Positions 16,657 through 24,985 of a stretch of DNA of 64,000 nt are shown here, one piece after another. The translations under genes were made by a program, and so were the position numbers. The notes under the pieces are model-generated. The model made no database searches and was not told the DNA's origin. It saw only the letters and a program-made list of their open reading frames with translations. This stretch comes from PZPK01 sp965230795 (GTDB lineage: Bacteria > Pseudomonadota > Gammaproteobacteria > Pseudomonadales > Oleiphilaceae): the NCBI GenBank assembly GCA_965230795.1, contig OZ246020.1, positions 868,001 through 932,000 of the forward strand, written 5' to 3'. The stretch's first letter is position 1; the number at the start of each line of letters is the position of its first letter.

Positions 16657-17574
16657 GCGTTCTTCTTCCAGCCAGTGTGATGAGTGCTTTCCAAGTCTGG
16701 CAAGCTGAATCGGCCGGTTCTCCATTAACGTTCCGGTATCCAGTTTCTCGCAGAGTATATTCCAGGGCATTGGACTTGAGTGCTCCCTTGCATCAATGGC
16801 AAAGCACTGCGGTGCCAGCCAGTTGCGTTTATCCAGGCGCATCCAGAACGATTTTTCGGCGTCTTCTCCCAGCCTGTGCTGATAGTGGGCGAGCTCCGAT
16901 GGTTTCAACCAGTTTCCTTTCAAGTGAGCAGGATTAATGTAAGGCGGGATGCTGACACCGGGTGGATATTCAGGTTTAAACAGGAAACCTTTAACCAGCG
17001 CCTGACTGGCAACAACCTCAATACCGAGCTGCGCAAGGCGTTTTTGGGCGGAGGGATGGTTCGCCAGGTTTAGCTGTTGTTGTCGCAGTTTCTCTATCTT
17101 CAAATCCAGGCGATCAACGCTTTGGGGACCGATCCAAAGATGTGCCTGGTGCTGCGGTACGCCGAGATAAAACTTGATCGCAAGTTCGTGATGAACATGT
17201 TGATCAAAGCGCTTATCCAAAACGATAAAGTCGAACTCCCCGATGGTTTTCCCATTTTCATGTATCTGCAGATTTTGCGCGGCTATTTCATAGCAGGGTT
17301 CATGTTTCAGATAGAAGGCATACAAGGCTTCAAAGTAACTGCCAAGGAATCCAGATTTCAGATCCGCGAGATTTTTGGAAAGCAGGTTTTCAAAATCGGA
17401 GGAATGAATTCGGCTGATGAATTCACGGGAGGGTTTCAGGTTTACCAGTTGTTCGATACCGCTGGGATGAGCGTGCAGTAAATTTTCGCTCTGCAATAGC
17501 CATATCAGGTTTCGCATATCTCGTGACAACTTGCTTGACGCAGGGTGTGTCAGGTCGGGCAGGGGCATATCCAT
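16600..17574 (-). CDS. DUF1853 family protein
   Basis: A conserved 324-residue protein of unknown function. The core has the nuclease-like pattern GEFDFIVLDKRFDQHVHHELAIKFYLG, where acidic residues, Glu and Lys are spaced as in PD-(D/E)xK-like folds. That resemblance is my inference and not an established activity. The rest fits DUF1853, with an Arg/Trp-rich C-terminus. There is no signal peptide. It overlaps the PLP enzyme gene tail to tail by 57 bases and is divergent from nadK across a 179-base gap. Confidence 0.8.
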   Translation of the reverse strand: MDMPLPDLTHPASSKLSRDMRNLIWLLQSENLLHAHPSGIEQLVNLKPSREFISRIHSSDFENLLSKNLADLKSGFLGSYFEALYAFYLKHEPCYEIAAQNLQIHENGKTIGEFDFIVLDKRFDQHVHHELAIKFYLGVPQHQAHLWIGPQSVDRLDLKIEKLRQQQLNLANHPSAQKRLAQLGIEVVASQALVKGFLFKPEYPPGVSIPPYINPAHLKGNWLKPSELAHYQHRLGEDAEKSFWMRLDKRNWLAPQCFAIDAREHSSPMPWNILCEKLDTGTLMENRPIQLARLGKHSSHWLEEERLFIVPEDWPRLTKPPPAL

Positions 17575-17753
17575 GGTTTCAGGCTACCGTTTCCGGATAG
17601 GTCATAATTGATTTCTGCGATGGTCGCAGCAATCCGTTTTTCGTGTATACAATCTGCTAACATAACAGCTTTGGTGTGATCCGGCAGTTCGAATGATTGG
17701 TAGAACTGACAGGCCCCCTTAACTTTTTGATTGATACAGGTGTCGTTTAGATT

Positions 17754-18638
17754 ATGGAGCATTTCCGCAATATTGGTTTGATTGGTCGCATGGGAAGCGT
17801 TCAGGTTGTCGATACACTGAGGCGCCTGAAAAAGTATCTCATCAGCGAGGGCTACCACCTGATCATTGAAGAAAATATTGGGGCATTGATTCCAGGGCAT
17901 GGACTGCAATCGTCCAGCGTCAAGATGATGGGTGAAGTCTGTGACCTGGTTATCGTCGTTGGTGGTGACGGCAGTCTGCTTGGTGCCGCTCGGGAGCTGG
18001 CCAAATCCAACGTACCGTTGCTCGGTGTGAATCGCGGACGCCTCGGTTTCCTGACGGATATTTCGCCGGATGAACTGGAAGATAAAATAGGAGATGTTCT
18101 TTCAGGCGAGTTTATTCAGGAGAAGCGTTTTCTTCTGGATGTGCATGTGAAACGCAATGGCGAGCCCATTGGTTTTGGAACCTGTCTGAACGACATCGTG
18201 CTACATCCCGGTAAATCCACCCGCATGATCGGCTTTGACCTGTTCATCGAAGGGCAGTTTGTCTATAGCCAGCGATCAGATGGTCTGATTGTATCAACGC
18301 CTACCGGGTCGACCGCTTATTCCCTGTCTGCTGGTGGCCCCCTGTTGCATCCGAAGCTGGATGCCATTGCTTTGGTGCCAATGTTCGCTCACACGTTGAG
18401 CAGTCGACCGATCGTTGTCGATGGTAAAAGTGAAATCAAGATCGTCATTGGTGAAGGCAATGAAATTTATCCTCAGGTGAGCTGTGATGGTCAGCATCAT
18501 ATTCCCGTGGCGCCGGGAGATTCGGTCAGTATTACCAAGAAGCCGCAAAAGGTTCGCTTGATTCACCCCACCTCCCATAACTTCTATGAAACCTGCCGTG
18601 AAAAGCTTGGCTGGGCCCATAACCTTTTAAATAGCTAG
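17754..18638 (+). CDS. nadK: NAD kinase
   Basis: NadK phosphorylates NAD to NADP using ATP and is the only source of NADP in most bacteria. The 294-residue protein has the catalytic GGDG motif at residues 70-73 (VIVVGGDGSLLGAAR), the NE/D-type motif LNDIVLH, and the conserved GSTAYSLSAGGPL substrate loop. Length is typical. The ATG at 17754 matches family N-termini (NIGLIGR) but lacks a strong ribosome site. It heads a plus-strand run with the phosphoesterase and rhomboid genes; the intergenic distance to the next gene is 22 bases. Confidence 0.97.
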   Translation: MEHFRNIGLIGRMGSVQVVDTLRRLKKYLISEGYHLIIEENIGALIPGHGLQSSSVKMMGEVCDLVIVVGGDGSLLGAARELAKSNVPLLGVNRGRLGFLTDISPDELEDKIGDVLSGEFIQEKRFLLDVHVKRNGEPIGFGTCLNDIVLHPGKSTRMIGFDLFIEGQFVYSQRSDGLIVSTPTGSTAYSLSAGGPLLHPKLDAIALVPMFAHTLSSRPIVVDGKSEIKIVIGEGNEIYPQVSCDGQHHIPVAPGDSVSITKKPQKVRLIHPTSHNFYETCREKLGWAHNLLNS

Positions 18639-18660
18639 CAGGCCTGATAAGGGTGAAGTG

Positions 18661-19623
18661 ATGAAGTTAAAAGCAGTTCAGGGCTACGATCTGATTGGGG
18701 ATATCCACGGCTGTGCGCAATCCTTGGAGAAGTTGCTGAAGTTGATGGGTTACACCCATACCAATGGGTGTTATCGGCATCCTGTACGAAAGGTTATTTT
18801 TCTTGGCGATATCGTTGATCGAGGGCCCCGTATTCGTGAAGCCCTGCATATCGTAAGGGATATGGTTGACGGCAAGCAGGCGGAAATTGTGCTTGGAAAT
18901 CATGAGTACAATGCCATGTGCTATTGCACTCAAGGGCGAGATGGTTCCGGGCGCACTTTTTTGCGGGAACATAATGCCCGTCATCATCGTCTGATCAGGG
19001 AAACCCTTGAGCAATTTTCGGAATATCCCCGCGAGTGGCAGGACTTTTTAAGCTGGTTTCACCAGATACCACTTTTTCTTGAGAAGGAACACTTTCGGGT
19101 AGTGCATGCCTGTTGGGATGCGCAATCCATTGAGCGTTTCAAGACAATGAGTAAGAGCCATTGCATTGATGAAGATTTTCTTCATGAATCCGCCCAGCCC
19201 GGCACCTTTGCATATCGTCTGGTAGACAAGTTGACTCGCGGGACAGCATTGGAGTTGCCTAACGGTGAAACCATTCTGGGTAGGGATGGTTTGGCAAGGC
19301 ATATGTTTCGAACCAAATTCTGGAGTGATCGCCCGCAAACCTACAGTGATGTGGTTTTTCAGCCCGATCCTCTGCCGGAATACATGGCTCATCGGGAATT
19401 GACGGCGATTGAAAAGCAACAGTTATTGAGTTACCCCTCAAGTGAACCGCCGGTTTTTGTCGGACATTACTGGATGGATGGTGAACCCAAGCCGATTACC
19501 AGTAATGTCGCTTGTCTGGATTACAGCGCGGTTAAATATGGCAAGCTTGTCGCCTACAGAATGGACGATGAGGATGAACTCTGCGCAGACAAGTTCATCT
19601 GGGTAGAGGTGAATCGTTCATGA
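18661..19623 (+). CDS. Calcineurin-like metallophosphoesterase
   Basis: This is a serine/threonine-phosphatase-like metallophosphoesterase of 320 residues. The bimetal motifs are all present: GDIHG at 13-17, GDIVDRG at 49-55, GNHE at 79-82, then VVHACWD. The natural substrate is unknown; bis(nucleosyl) tetraphosphates or phosphoproteins are possible by family. The ATG at 18661 is favoured, with AAGGG upstream; a GTG directly before it is also in frame. Its stop overlaps the rhomboid start by 4 bases, so the two are coupled. Confidence 0.9.
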   Translation: MKLKAVQGYDLIGDIHGCAQSLEKLLKLMGYTHTNGCYRHPVRKVIFLGDIVDRGPRIREALHIVRDMVDGKQAEIVLGNHEYNAMCYCTQGRDGSGRTFLREHNARHHRLIRETLEQFSEYPREWQDFLSWFHQIPLFLEKEHFRVVHACWDAQSIERFKTMSKSHCIDEDFLHESAQPGTFAYRLVDKLTRGTALELPNGETILGRDGLARHMFRTKFWSDRPQTYSDVVFQPDPLPEYMAHRELTAIEKQQLLSYPSSEPPVFVGHYWMDGEPKPITSNVACLDYSAVKYGKLVAYRMDDEDELCADKFIWVEVNRS

Positions 19624-20513
19624 TTCATATCGCCTCCGCTCCCCTGGACGCGGATTTGAGCCTTTTCAGTCAGTTTTTGTGGGACAGGGGCTTGCCGCAT
19701 CGAATTTCGGAGGTCCAGGGACAGCAGATCATCTACATGCAGAGCGATGCGTATCGGGAGCAAGTTAGTGAGGCTCTGGATCGCTACCTGAATGATCCGG
19801 ATTTTCGTGAGAACTTGCGTCAGCATCTGTTACAGAATTCTGCAGAACAAGTGGCCCAGACTAGCGTTGTGGCATATCCACGCGCAACCCCTTCCCAGGC
19901 TCCGGTATTGTTTGCTTTTATCGCACTCAGTGTGCTGGTTGCTTTTTTTACCCAGTTTGGTCAGGGCGGTCCGCTGTTGCGGGCTCTGCTGATCTTGGAT
20001 CCGCTGCAGCTTGATGTGAATCTGAATACGCTAGAGGGACGACTGAGTGGGCTTTTGATGAGCCTTGCAGATGGACAGGTGTGGCGTTTGATAACGCCGG
20101 ATCTGCTGCATTTCAATCTCATGCATATTGTTTTCAATGTATTGATGATGTGGGTGCTTGGAGGGCAACTGGAAATTCGCAAGGGCTCTTTCAGCTTTGT
20201 CACCCTGGCGGTATTTGTTTCGATCATATCCAATGTGGCGCAGCTGCTGGATGGAGGCTATCTCTTTGGTGGTCTGTCTGGCGTAGTCTATGGCCTCGTG
20301 GGATATTGCTGGATGTGGAAGCGTGCCGAGCCCGGCGTATTTTTTCCGGAAGCGTTGTTTCGATTCAGCATTATCTGGCTGCTGATAGGCTACACGTCGT
20401 TGACGGAATGGATCGGCTTGGGACGCATGGCGAACTCAGCCCATCTCTATGGTTTGCTGGCGGGTTTGCTTTGGGGATGGCTAACGACCTCGAGAGTGAA
20501 AGCCAGCGTCTAG
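19620..20513 (+). CDS. glpG: Rhomboid intramembrane serine protease, GlpG type
   Basis: The protease cleaves transmembrane substrates in the inner membrane. The 297-residue protein has a soluble N-terminal domain (about 1-75, as in GlpG) and six transmembrane helices. The catalytic Ser220 sits in GGLSGVVYG, the catalytic His275 in NSAHLYGLLAG, and the oxyanion residues in HFNLMHIVFN (His169, Asn173). It is coupled to the phosphoesterase gene through an ATGA overlap. Sixteen bases after its stop begins the convergent small-RNA terminator hairpin, which may also help end this transcript. Confidence 0.93.
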   Translation: MIHIASAPLDADLSLFSQFLWDRGLPHRISEVQGQQIIYMQSDAYREQVSEALDRYLNDPDFRENLRQHLLQNSAEQVAQTSVVAYPRATPSQAPVLFAFIALSVLVAFFTQFGQGGPLLRALLILDPLQLDVNLNTLEGRLSGLLMSLADGQVWRLITPDLLHFNLMHIVFNVLMMWVLGGQLEIRKGSFSFVTLAVFVSIISNVAQLLDGGYLFGGLSGVVYGLVGYCWMWKRAEPGVFFPEALFRFSIIWLLIGYTSLTEWIGLGRMANSAHLYGLLAGLLWGWLTTSRVKASV

Positions 20514-20528
20514 ATCGAAATCAGAAAG

Positions 20529-20687
20529 AAAAAAGCCGGCAAAACAGTCTTATGTCTGTTACTGCCGGCGCTCACTAATAATTGTGATAATTTCTGATGA
20601 GAGAGACCAAGTGAAACATGGCAGGGTCGACCGGAGGTTGAGCTGCAATGCTTCCTTGCAGATGTCTGGTATCAACCGAACATCTGA
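20529..20687 (-). ncRNA. Candidate Fur-controlled small RNA (RyhB/PrrF-like in logic)
   Basis: On the minus strand a promoter (TTGACG, 17 bases, TATCAT) lies within a Fur-box palindrome, and transcription should begin near 20685-20688. The transcript of about 157 bases holds two 5' hairpins (CAGATGT / ACATCTG and CTGCAA / TTGCAG), an unpaired middle at about 20600-20620, an A/U-rich stretch, and an intrinsic terminator. The terminator has stem GCCGGC / GCCGGC at 20535-20569, with an inner AACAG / CTGTT pair, followed by six U. The middle segment is complementary to the sodB ribosome site and start codon: GAGAG, CCAA and UG pair, with two single mismatches and flanking G-U pairs. No homolog was recognised by sequence. 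The call rests on promoter, terminator and target logic. Confidence 0.72.
20535..20569 (-). terminator. Intrinsic terminator of the candidate small RNA
   Basis: Outer stem GCCGGC / GCCGGC, inner stem AACAG / CTGTT, and on the minus strand a run of six T (plus-strand A-run 20529-20534). On the plus strand there is no T-run, so the orientation points to a minus-strand transcript. Confidence 0.85.
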
Positions 20688-20716
20688 TGCAAATGATAAT
20701 TAGTATCATTTGCATC
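20686..20716. promoter_or_regulatory. Fur-box palindrome
   Basis: Perfect inverted repeat with 13-bp arms (GATGCAAATGATA / TATCATTTGCATC) and a 5-base centre. The core TGATAAT-T-AGTATCA matches the 7-1-7 Fur consensus at 14 of 15 positions. It covers the -10 and spacer of the minus-strand promoter, so Fur-Fe(II) would block it. Confidence 0.85.
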
Positions 20717-20721
20717 GTCAA
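20693..20721 (-). promoter_or_regulatory. Sigma-70 promoter of the candidate small RNA
   Basis: -35 TTGACG (20716-20721), 17-base spacer, -10 TATCAT (20693-20698). Each hexamer differs from consensus at one position. Confidence 0.8.
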
Positions 20722-20849
20722 CAGTTTTTCTGACTTTTGTTTTCCGGCAGCGTTTCTTTGTAATGACAGACAAGCCCTGGCTGGCCCCCACTTGAGTCAC
20801 TGGCCTGCGATTGCTATTCTCCGGCCTCTTTCCTTGATGCGGTATCCCT

Positions 20850-21134
20850 ATGAAATTTGAAGATGCAGCCCAGCAATTAACCCCCGAAATTTATGAGCGT
20901 TTCAAGCAGGCGCTTGAACTTGGGAAATGGCCGGATGGTCGTGAGCTTACCAAGGAGCAAAAGGAAATCTGCATGCAGGCAGTGATGCTTTATGAAGCGC
21001 GCCATCAAATGGAAGAGAAGGAGCGAATTGGTTATATCGATCGCAGCCGCAAAACCACTCCCTGTGGTTCTGATAAAGAGGCGAAAAAGGATGGCGGCAA
21101 TGACGACACCGATACCATTCGTGTACTGCACTGA
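20850..21134 (+). CDS. YeaC-like DUF1315 family protein
   Basis: A small conserved cytosolic protein of 94 residues and unknown function. The family core is in the first 60 residues (LTPEIYERFKQALELGKWPDGRELTKEQKEICMQAVMLYE), followed by a basic/acidic variable tail. It lies 35 bases before the DUF2797 gene, in a neighbourhood I recall from Pseudomonas. The Fur palindrome is about 135 bases upstream, so iron control on the plus strand is possible but no plus-strand promoter is evident. Confidence 0.82.
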   Translation: MKFEDAAQQLTPEIYERFKQALELGKWPDGRELTKEQKEICMQAVMLYEARHQMEEKERIGYIDRSRKTTPCGSDKEAKKDGGNDDTDTIRVLH

Positions 21135-21169
21135 TTATGTTGATGCAAAACTGAAAGGATAGGAAGGGA

Positions 21170-22012
21170 ATGAGCTCAAAACCGATTGCATCCGGGCGTT
21201 TGGAAAAAATGCGTGTTAGTCACGAAGCGCCAGTCAGCTATGAACTGATGCTTGGCGACGAGCGTGTTGATCTCAATGAGCTGCTTGGGAAACAGCTGAC
21301 GATAGAATATCGCGGCGAGATTCGCTGCCAGTATTGTCAGAGACTGACGAAAAAGAGTTTTAATCAAGGCTTCTGTTATCCCTGTTTCCAGAAACTCGCG
21401 CGATGCGACCGTTGTATCATGAGCCCTGAATTGTGCCACTATCATAAAGGCACCTGTCGCGAGCCAGAGTGGGCGGACGCGCACTGTATGCAACCGCACA
21501 TTGTCTATCTGGCAAATTCGTCCGGCCTTAAAGTTGGGATTACGCGACGATCCCAGATTCCTACGCGATGGATTGATCAGGGAGCTGTCGAAGCACTGCC
21601 AGTCATGCAAGTATCTTCACGCTATATGTCCGGTCTGGTGGAGACGCTGCTTAAGCAATGGGTGGCAGATAAAACCAATTGGCGAAAAATGCTCAAGCAC
21701 GAAGTTGAGAGTATTGATTTACGTGCCGAGCGAGACTCCCTGATGCAGCGTGCTGATGATGAATTGCGCGAATTGGCGTCGGAGCATCCCGATGAGCAGA
21801 TGGATTGGTTGATAGAAGACAAACCTTACAGTTTTGAATACCCGTCATTGGAATGGCCACAAAAAGCCAAGACCTACAATCTGGACAAATCACCGGTAAT
21901 TGAAGACACCTTGATTGCAATCAAGGGACAGTATCTTATCTTTAAGAATGCCAGTTTAAATGTGCGCAAATATACGGCCTATGATGTCGTTGTTAGCGTA
22001 GCTGATGCCTGA
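21170..22012 (+). CDS. DUF2797 family Cys-rich protein
   Basis: A 280-residue protein of unknown function. Residues about 45-110 contain a zinc-finger-like set of Cys and His (CQYCQ, CYPCFQKLARCDRC, LCHYHKGTC). Next comes a stretch resembling the core of GIY-YIG nucleases (HIVYLANSSGLKVGITRRSQIPTRWIDQGA), with Tyr, Gly and Arg in place. That points to a nucleic-acid role, but this is my inference from pattern. A ribosome site AGGAAGG precedes the ATG. It is followed 51 bases later by pepN. Confidence 0.82.
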   Translation: MSSKPIASGRLEKMRVSHEAPVSYELMLGDERVDLNELLGKQLTIEYRGEIRCQYCQRLTKKSFNQGFCYPCFQKLARCDRCIMSPELCHYHKGTCREPEWADAHCMQPHIVYLANSSGLKVGITRRSQIPTRWIDQGAVEALPVMQVSSRYMSGLVETLLKQWVADKTNWRKMLKHEVESIDLRAERDSLMQRADDELRELASEHPDEQMDWLIEDKPYSFEYPSLEWPQKAKTYNLDKSPVIEDTLIAIKGQYLIFKNASLNVRKYTAYDVVVSVADA

Positions 22013-22063
22013 GTCGACCAGACCGGCAGATCCTTCAGTATCACCAATATGATTGAGGACTCC

Positions 22064-24706
22064 ATGCGAGAAGCCAGTGCCAATATCGTTTACCTGAAAG
22101 ATTATCAGGAGCCCGATTTTTTTGTGGACAGTGTGCACCTGACGGTGCGCTTGTTTGAGGACGGTGCAGAAGTGCTGTCGCATCTGCGCTTGCGTCGGCG
22201 AGACGGTTCTAATGCGACGCAACTGCGCCTGGATGGTGAAGATCTGGAGTTACGAGGAATAAGTCTTGATGGTGTTAACCTGGTCGATACGCAGTATTCG
22301 GTGGATGAAACCGGCTTGACGGTGGAACAGGTGCCTACGCAGTTTGAGCTGGAGTGTGTCACCTGGATTCGTCCACAGGATAATAAAAGACTGGAAGGCT
22401 TGTATAAATCCGCTTCCATGTTTTGCACCCAGTGTGAAGCAGAGGGATTTCGTCGCATTACCTATTACCTGGATCGACCGGATGTACTGAGCGTCTTCAC
22501 GACGCGTATTGAAGCAGACAAGGCTCGCTATCCTCTGTTGCTGTCCAACGGTAACCCTGTCGAGAGCGGTGAGCTTGGAGATGGCCGTCACTTTGTGACC
22601 TGGGAAGATCCATTTCCGAAACCATGCTATCTGTTCGCTCTGGTAGCCGGTGATCTGCACTGTCAGCGGGACACTTTCGTCACTATGTCGGACCGGGAAA
22701 TTGATTTGCGAATTTACGTGGATCACAAAAATGCCGACAAGTGCGATTTCGCGTTGGACTGTCTTAAACGATCCATGAAATGGGATGAAGAGGTTTACGG
22801 TCGGGAATACGACCTGGATATTTTCATGATTGTCGCCGTGGATGATTTCAACATGGGGGCAATGGAAAACAAAGGACTCAATATCTTCAACTCTTCCTGT
22901 GTGTTGGCCAAGCCGGAAACGACAACAGATTCCGCCTACCAGCGCATTGAGGCCATTGTTGCCCACGAATACTTTCACAACTGGTCCGGCAATCGGGTCA
23001 CCTGTCGGGATTGGTTCCAGCTGAGTCTCAAGGAAGGCTTTACGGTATTCCGGGATGCAGAGTTTTCAGCCGATATGCATTCCCGGGAGGTCAAGCGTAT
23101 TGAAGACGTGAATATGCTCAGAACAGCCCAGTTCGCAGAGGATGCAGGCCCTATGTCGCATCCGGTACGCCCCGCTTCGTATATGGAAATTTCCAATTTC
23201 TATACCCTGACGGTATACGAAAAAGGTGCCGAGCTGGTGAGGATGCTGCATACGCTTTTGGGGCCCGAGCAGTTCCGTGCGGGCAGTGACCTGTATTTTG
23301 AGCGTCATGATGGTTGTGCGGTGACGACCGATGATTTTGTGGCAGCGATGGAAGCCGTGTCGGGTAGAGATCTGTCCCAGTTCAAGCGCTGGTACGAGCA
23401 AAGTGGTACCCCTGAAGTCAGGGTTCGAGAGCACTATGACGCTGAAGCTCAGGTTTATACGCTGAGTTTTCAACAGAGCTGTCCGCCCACTCCGGGCCAG
23501 GCTGAGAAGTTGCCGTTCCACATTCCAATCCGTTTGGGACTTTTGGATTCAGAGGGCAAGGAGATGCCGTTGAGTCCGGCGGAAGGCCAGGCTGAATGGA
23601 TCTTCGAAATGACTGAGACGCAAGAGCAGGTGAGCTTTGGGGGTGTTTCCGTCAAGCCGGTTCCGTCCTTACTGCGAGGATTTTCTGCACCCGTCAAACT
23701 CTACTTCGATTATACGACGGATGATTTGCGCTTTTTAATGTCCCATGACAGTGATGGTTTCAATCGCTGGGATGCAGGCCAGCGTCTGGCGCTTAGTATT
23801 CTTGATGAATTGATCGAAGCCGTCAGGGAAGGGCGTGAGCTGGCTGTGTCGGACGGTTTCATCGAAGCCTTCCGGTCTGTGTTGACAGACAGAAATGTGG
23901 ACAAGGCGACAGCATGTAAATTGCTAATGCTGCCCTCAGAATCCTATTTGATTCAGAGAGCGGAAGAGGCGGACGTGGATGCGATTCATGCGGCGAGGGA
24001 GTTTGTGCGAAGCGCACTGGCGAAAGCCTTGCGAGATGAATTGGCGGCCGTCTATGCAGCCAATTCGGACCCGGTGATGGGGAGTCGCCTTGATGACGAA
24101 GCCATGTCCTCGAGGGCGTTGAAAAATGCAGTGTTGTCACTGATGTCTGCGGAAGCCGATGAAGCAGTGATTGCCAGCGCTAAAAAGCAATTTGATGAGG
24201 CTCAGTCCATGACGGATAGCAGCGCTGCTTTGTCAGTGCTTGTTAATTCCGGTTCAGGGCAGGCAGCGAAGGATGCGTTGCGGAGATTTTATCAACGCTG
24301 GCGAGAAGATGCGCAAGTGATGGAGCAGTGGTTCGCAATCCAGGCATCCAGTCCTGTATTCGCGGATCTGGCATGTATTCAGTCATTGATGGCTTTGCCT
24401 GAGTTCAGTTTAACCAACCCCAATAAAGTACGCAGTGTTATTGGTTCATATTGTGGCCAGAACCACGTCCGCTTTCATGACAAGTCAGGCGAGGGTTACG
24501 CCTTTTTGGCAGATCATATTATCCAGCTGGATGATATGAATCCGCAGATCGCGTCACGCTTGCTGACGCCGCTGACACGCTGGCGTAAGTTTGATTCTGA
24601 CCGGCAGCAGTTGATGTTGGCACAGTTAAAACGCATTCACGCCAAGGGTAAGTTATCCAAAGACGTCAGGGAGGTCGTCGAAAAAAGTCTACCAACGGCG
24701 TCATAG
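22064..24706 (+). CDS. pepN: Aminopeptidase N (M1 family)
   Basis: A zinc metallopeptidase that removes N-terminal amino acids from peptides in the cytosol. The 880-residue protein has the substrate motif GAMEN at 265-269 and the zinc site HEYFH (301-305) with the third ligand Glu in LKEGFTVFRD. Length and the C-terminal helical domain fit gammaproteobacterial PepN. The ATG at 22064 has GAGGA five bases upstream; a start at 22049 would add five residues but has no ribosome site. A strong hairpin follows the stop. Confidence 0.96.
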   Translation: MREASANIVYLKDYQEPDFFVDSVHLTVRLFEDGAEVLSHLRLRRRDGSNATQLRLDGEDLELRGISLDGVNLVDTQYSVDETGLTVEQVPTQFELECVTWIRPQDNKRLEGLYKSASMFCTQCEAEGFRRITYYLDRPDVLSVFTTRIEADKARYPLLLSNGNPVESGELGDGRHFVTWEDPFPKPCYLFALVAGDLHCQRDTFVTMSDREIDLRIYVDHKNADKCDFALDCLKRSMKWDEEVYGREYDLDIFMIVAVDDFNMGAMENKGLNIFNSSCVLAKPETTTDSAYQRIEAIVAHEYFHNWSGNRVTCRDWFQLSLKEGFTVFRDAEFSADMHSREVKRIEDVNMLRTAQFAEDAGPMSHPVRPASYMEISNFYTLTVYEKGAELVRMLHTLLGPEQFRAGSDLYFERHDGCAVTTDDFVAAMEAVSGRDLSQFKRWYEQSGTPEVRVREHYDAEAQVYTLSFQQSCPPTPGQAEKLPFHIPIRLGLLDSEGKEMPLSPAEGQAEWIFEMTETQEQVSFGGVSVKPVPSLLRGFSAPVKLYFDYTTDDLRFLMSHDSDGFNRWDAGQRLALSILDELIEAVREGRELAVSDGFIEAFRSVLTDRNVDKATACKLLMLPSESYLIQRAEEADVDAIHAAREFVRSALAKALRDELAAVYAANSDPVMGSRLDDEAMSSRALKNAVLSLMSAEADEAVIASAKKQFDEAQSMTDSSAALSVLVNSGSGQAAKDALRRFYQRWREDAQVMEQWFAIQASSPVFADLACIQSLMALPEFSLTNPNKVRSVIGSYCGQNHVRFHDKSGEGYAFLADHIIQLDDMNPQIASRLLTPLTRWRKFDSDRQQLMLAQLKRIHAKGKLSKDVREVVEKSLPTAS

Positions 24707-24724
24707 CTACTTCCTCTAAAGTCT

Positions 24725-24758
24725 GGCCGCGAGTCGCATGGTTGCGAATCTCGCGGCC
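24725..24758 (+). terminator. Strong hairpin after pepN
   Basis: A long stem (GGCCGCGAG with inner TCGCA, loop TGGT, then TGCGA and CTCGCGGCC, with two unpaired bases) begins 19 bases past the stop. No T-run follows, so it may be a Rho-dependent end or mRNA 3' structure rather than a classic terminator. Confidence 0.55.
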
Positions 24759-24985
24759 CCTGCTCTTCAGACATATTTCATAACAAATCTCACATAGACA
24801 GCGCCAGAAAATCTGCTAAAAATTAATAGGATGGCGTTTCTTTCTTATCTGTTTTGATAAAAAGAACCAGCTCAAAATGCCGGAGTTGATAACTGGCAGT
24901 ATCTGATGCTGGGCGATTTTCGGGGTTTCGTTTCTGCCGTGACGCGTTGTATTCAAATAATCAAAGTGTGTTTCAAGGTATTCGT

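Noticed and set aside
17550..17909. Minus-strand frame of 119 codons between DUF1853 and nadK
   Set aside because: It overlaps the nadK start and the DUF1853 start in other frames; no family or ribosome site recognised.
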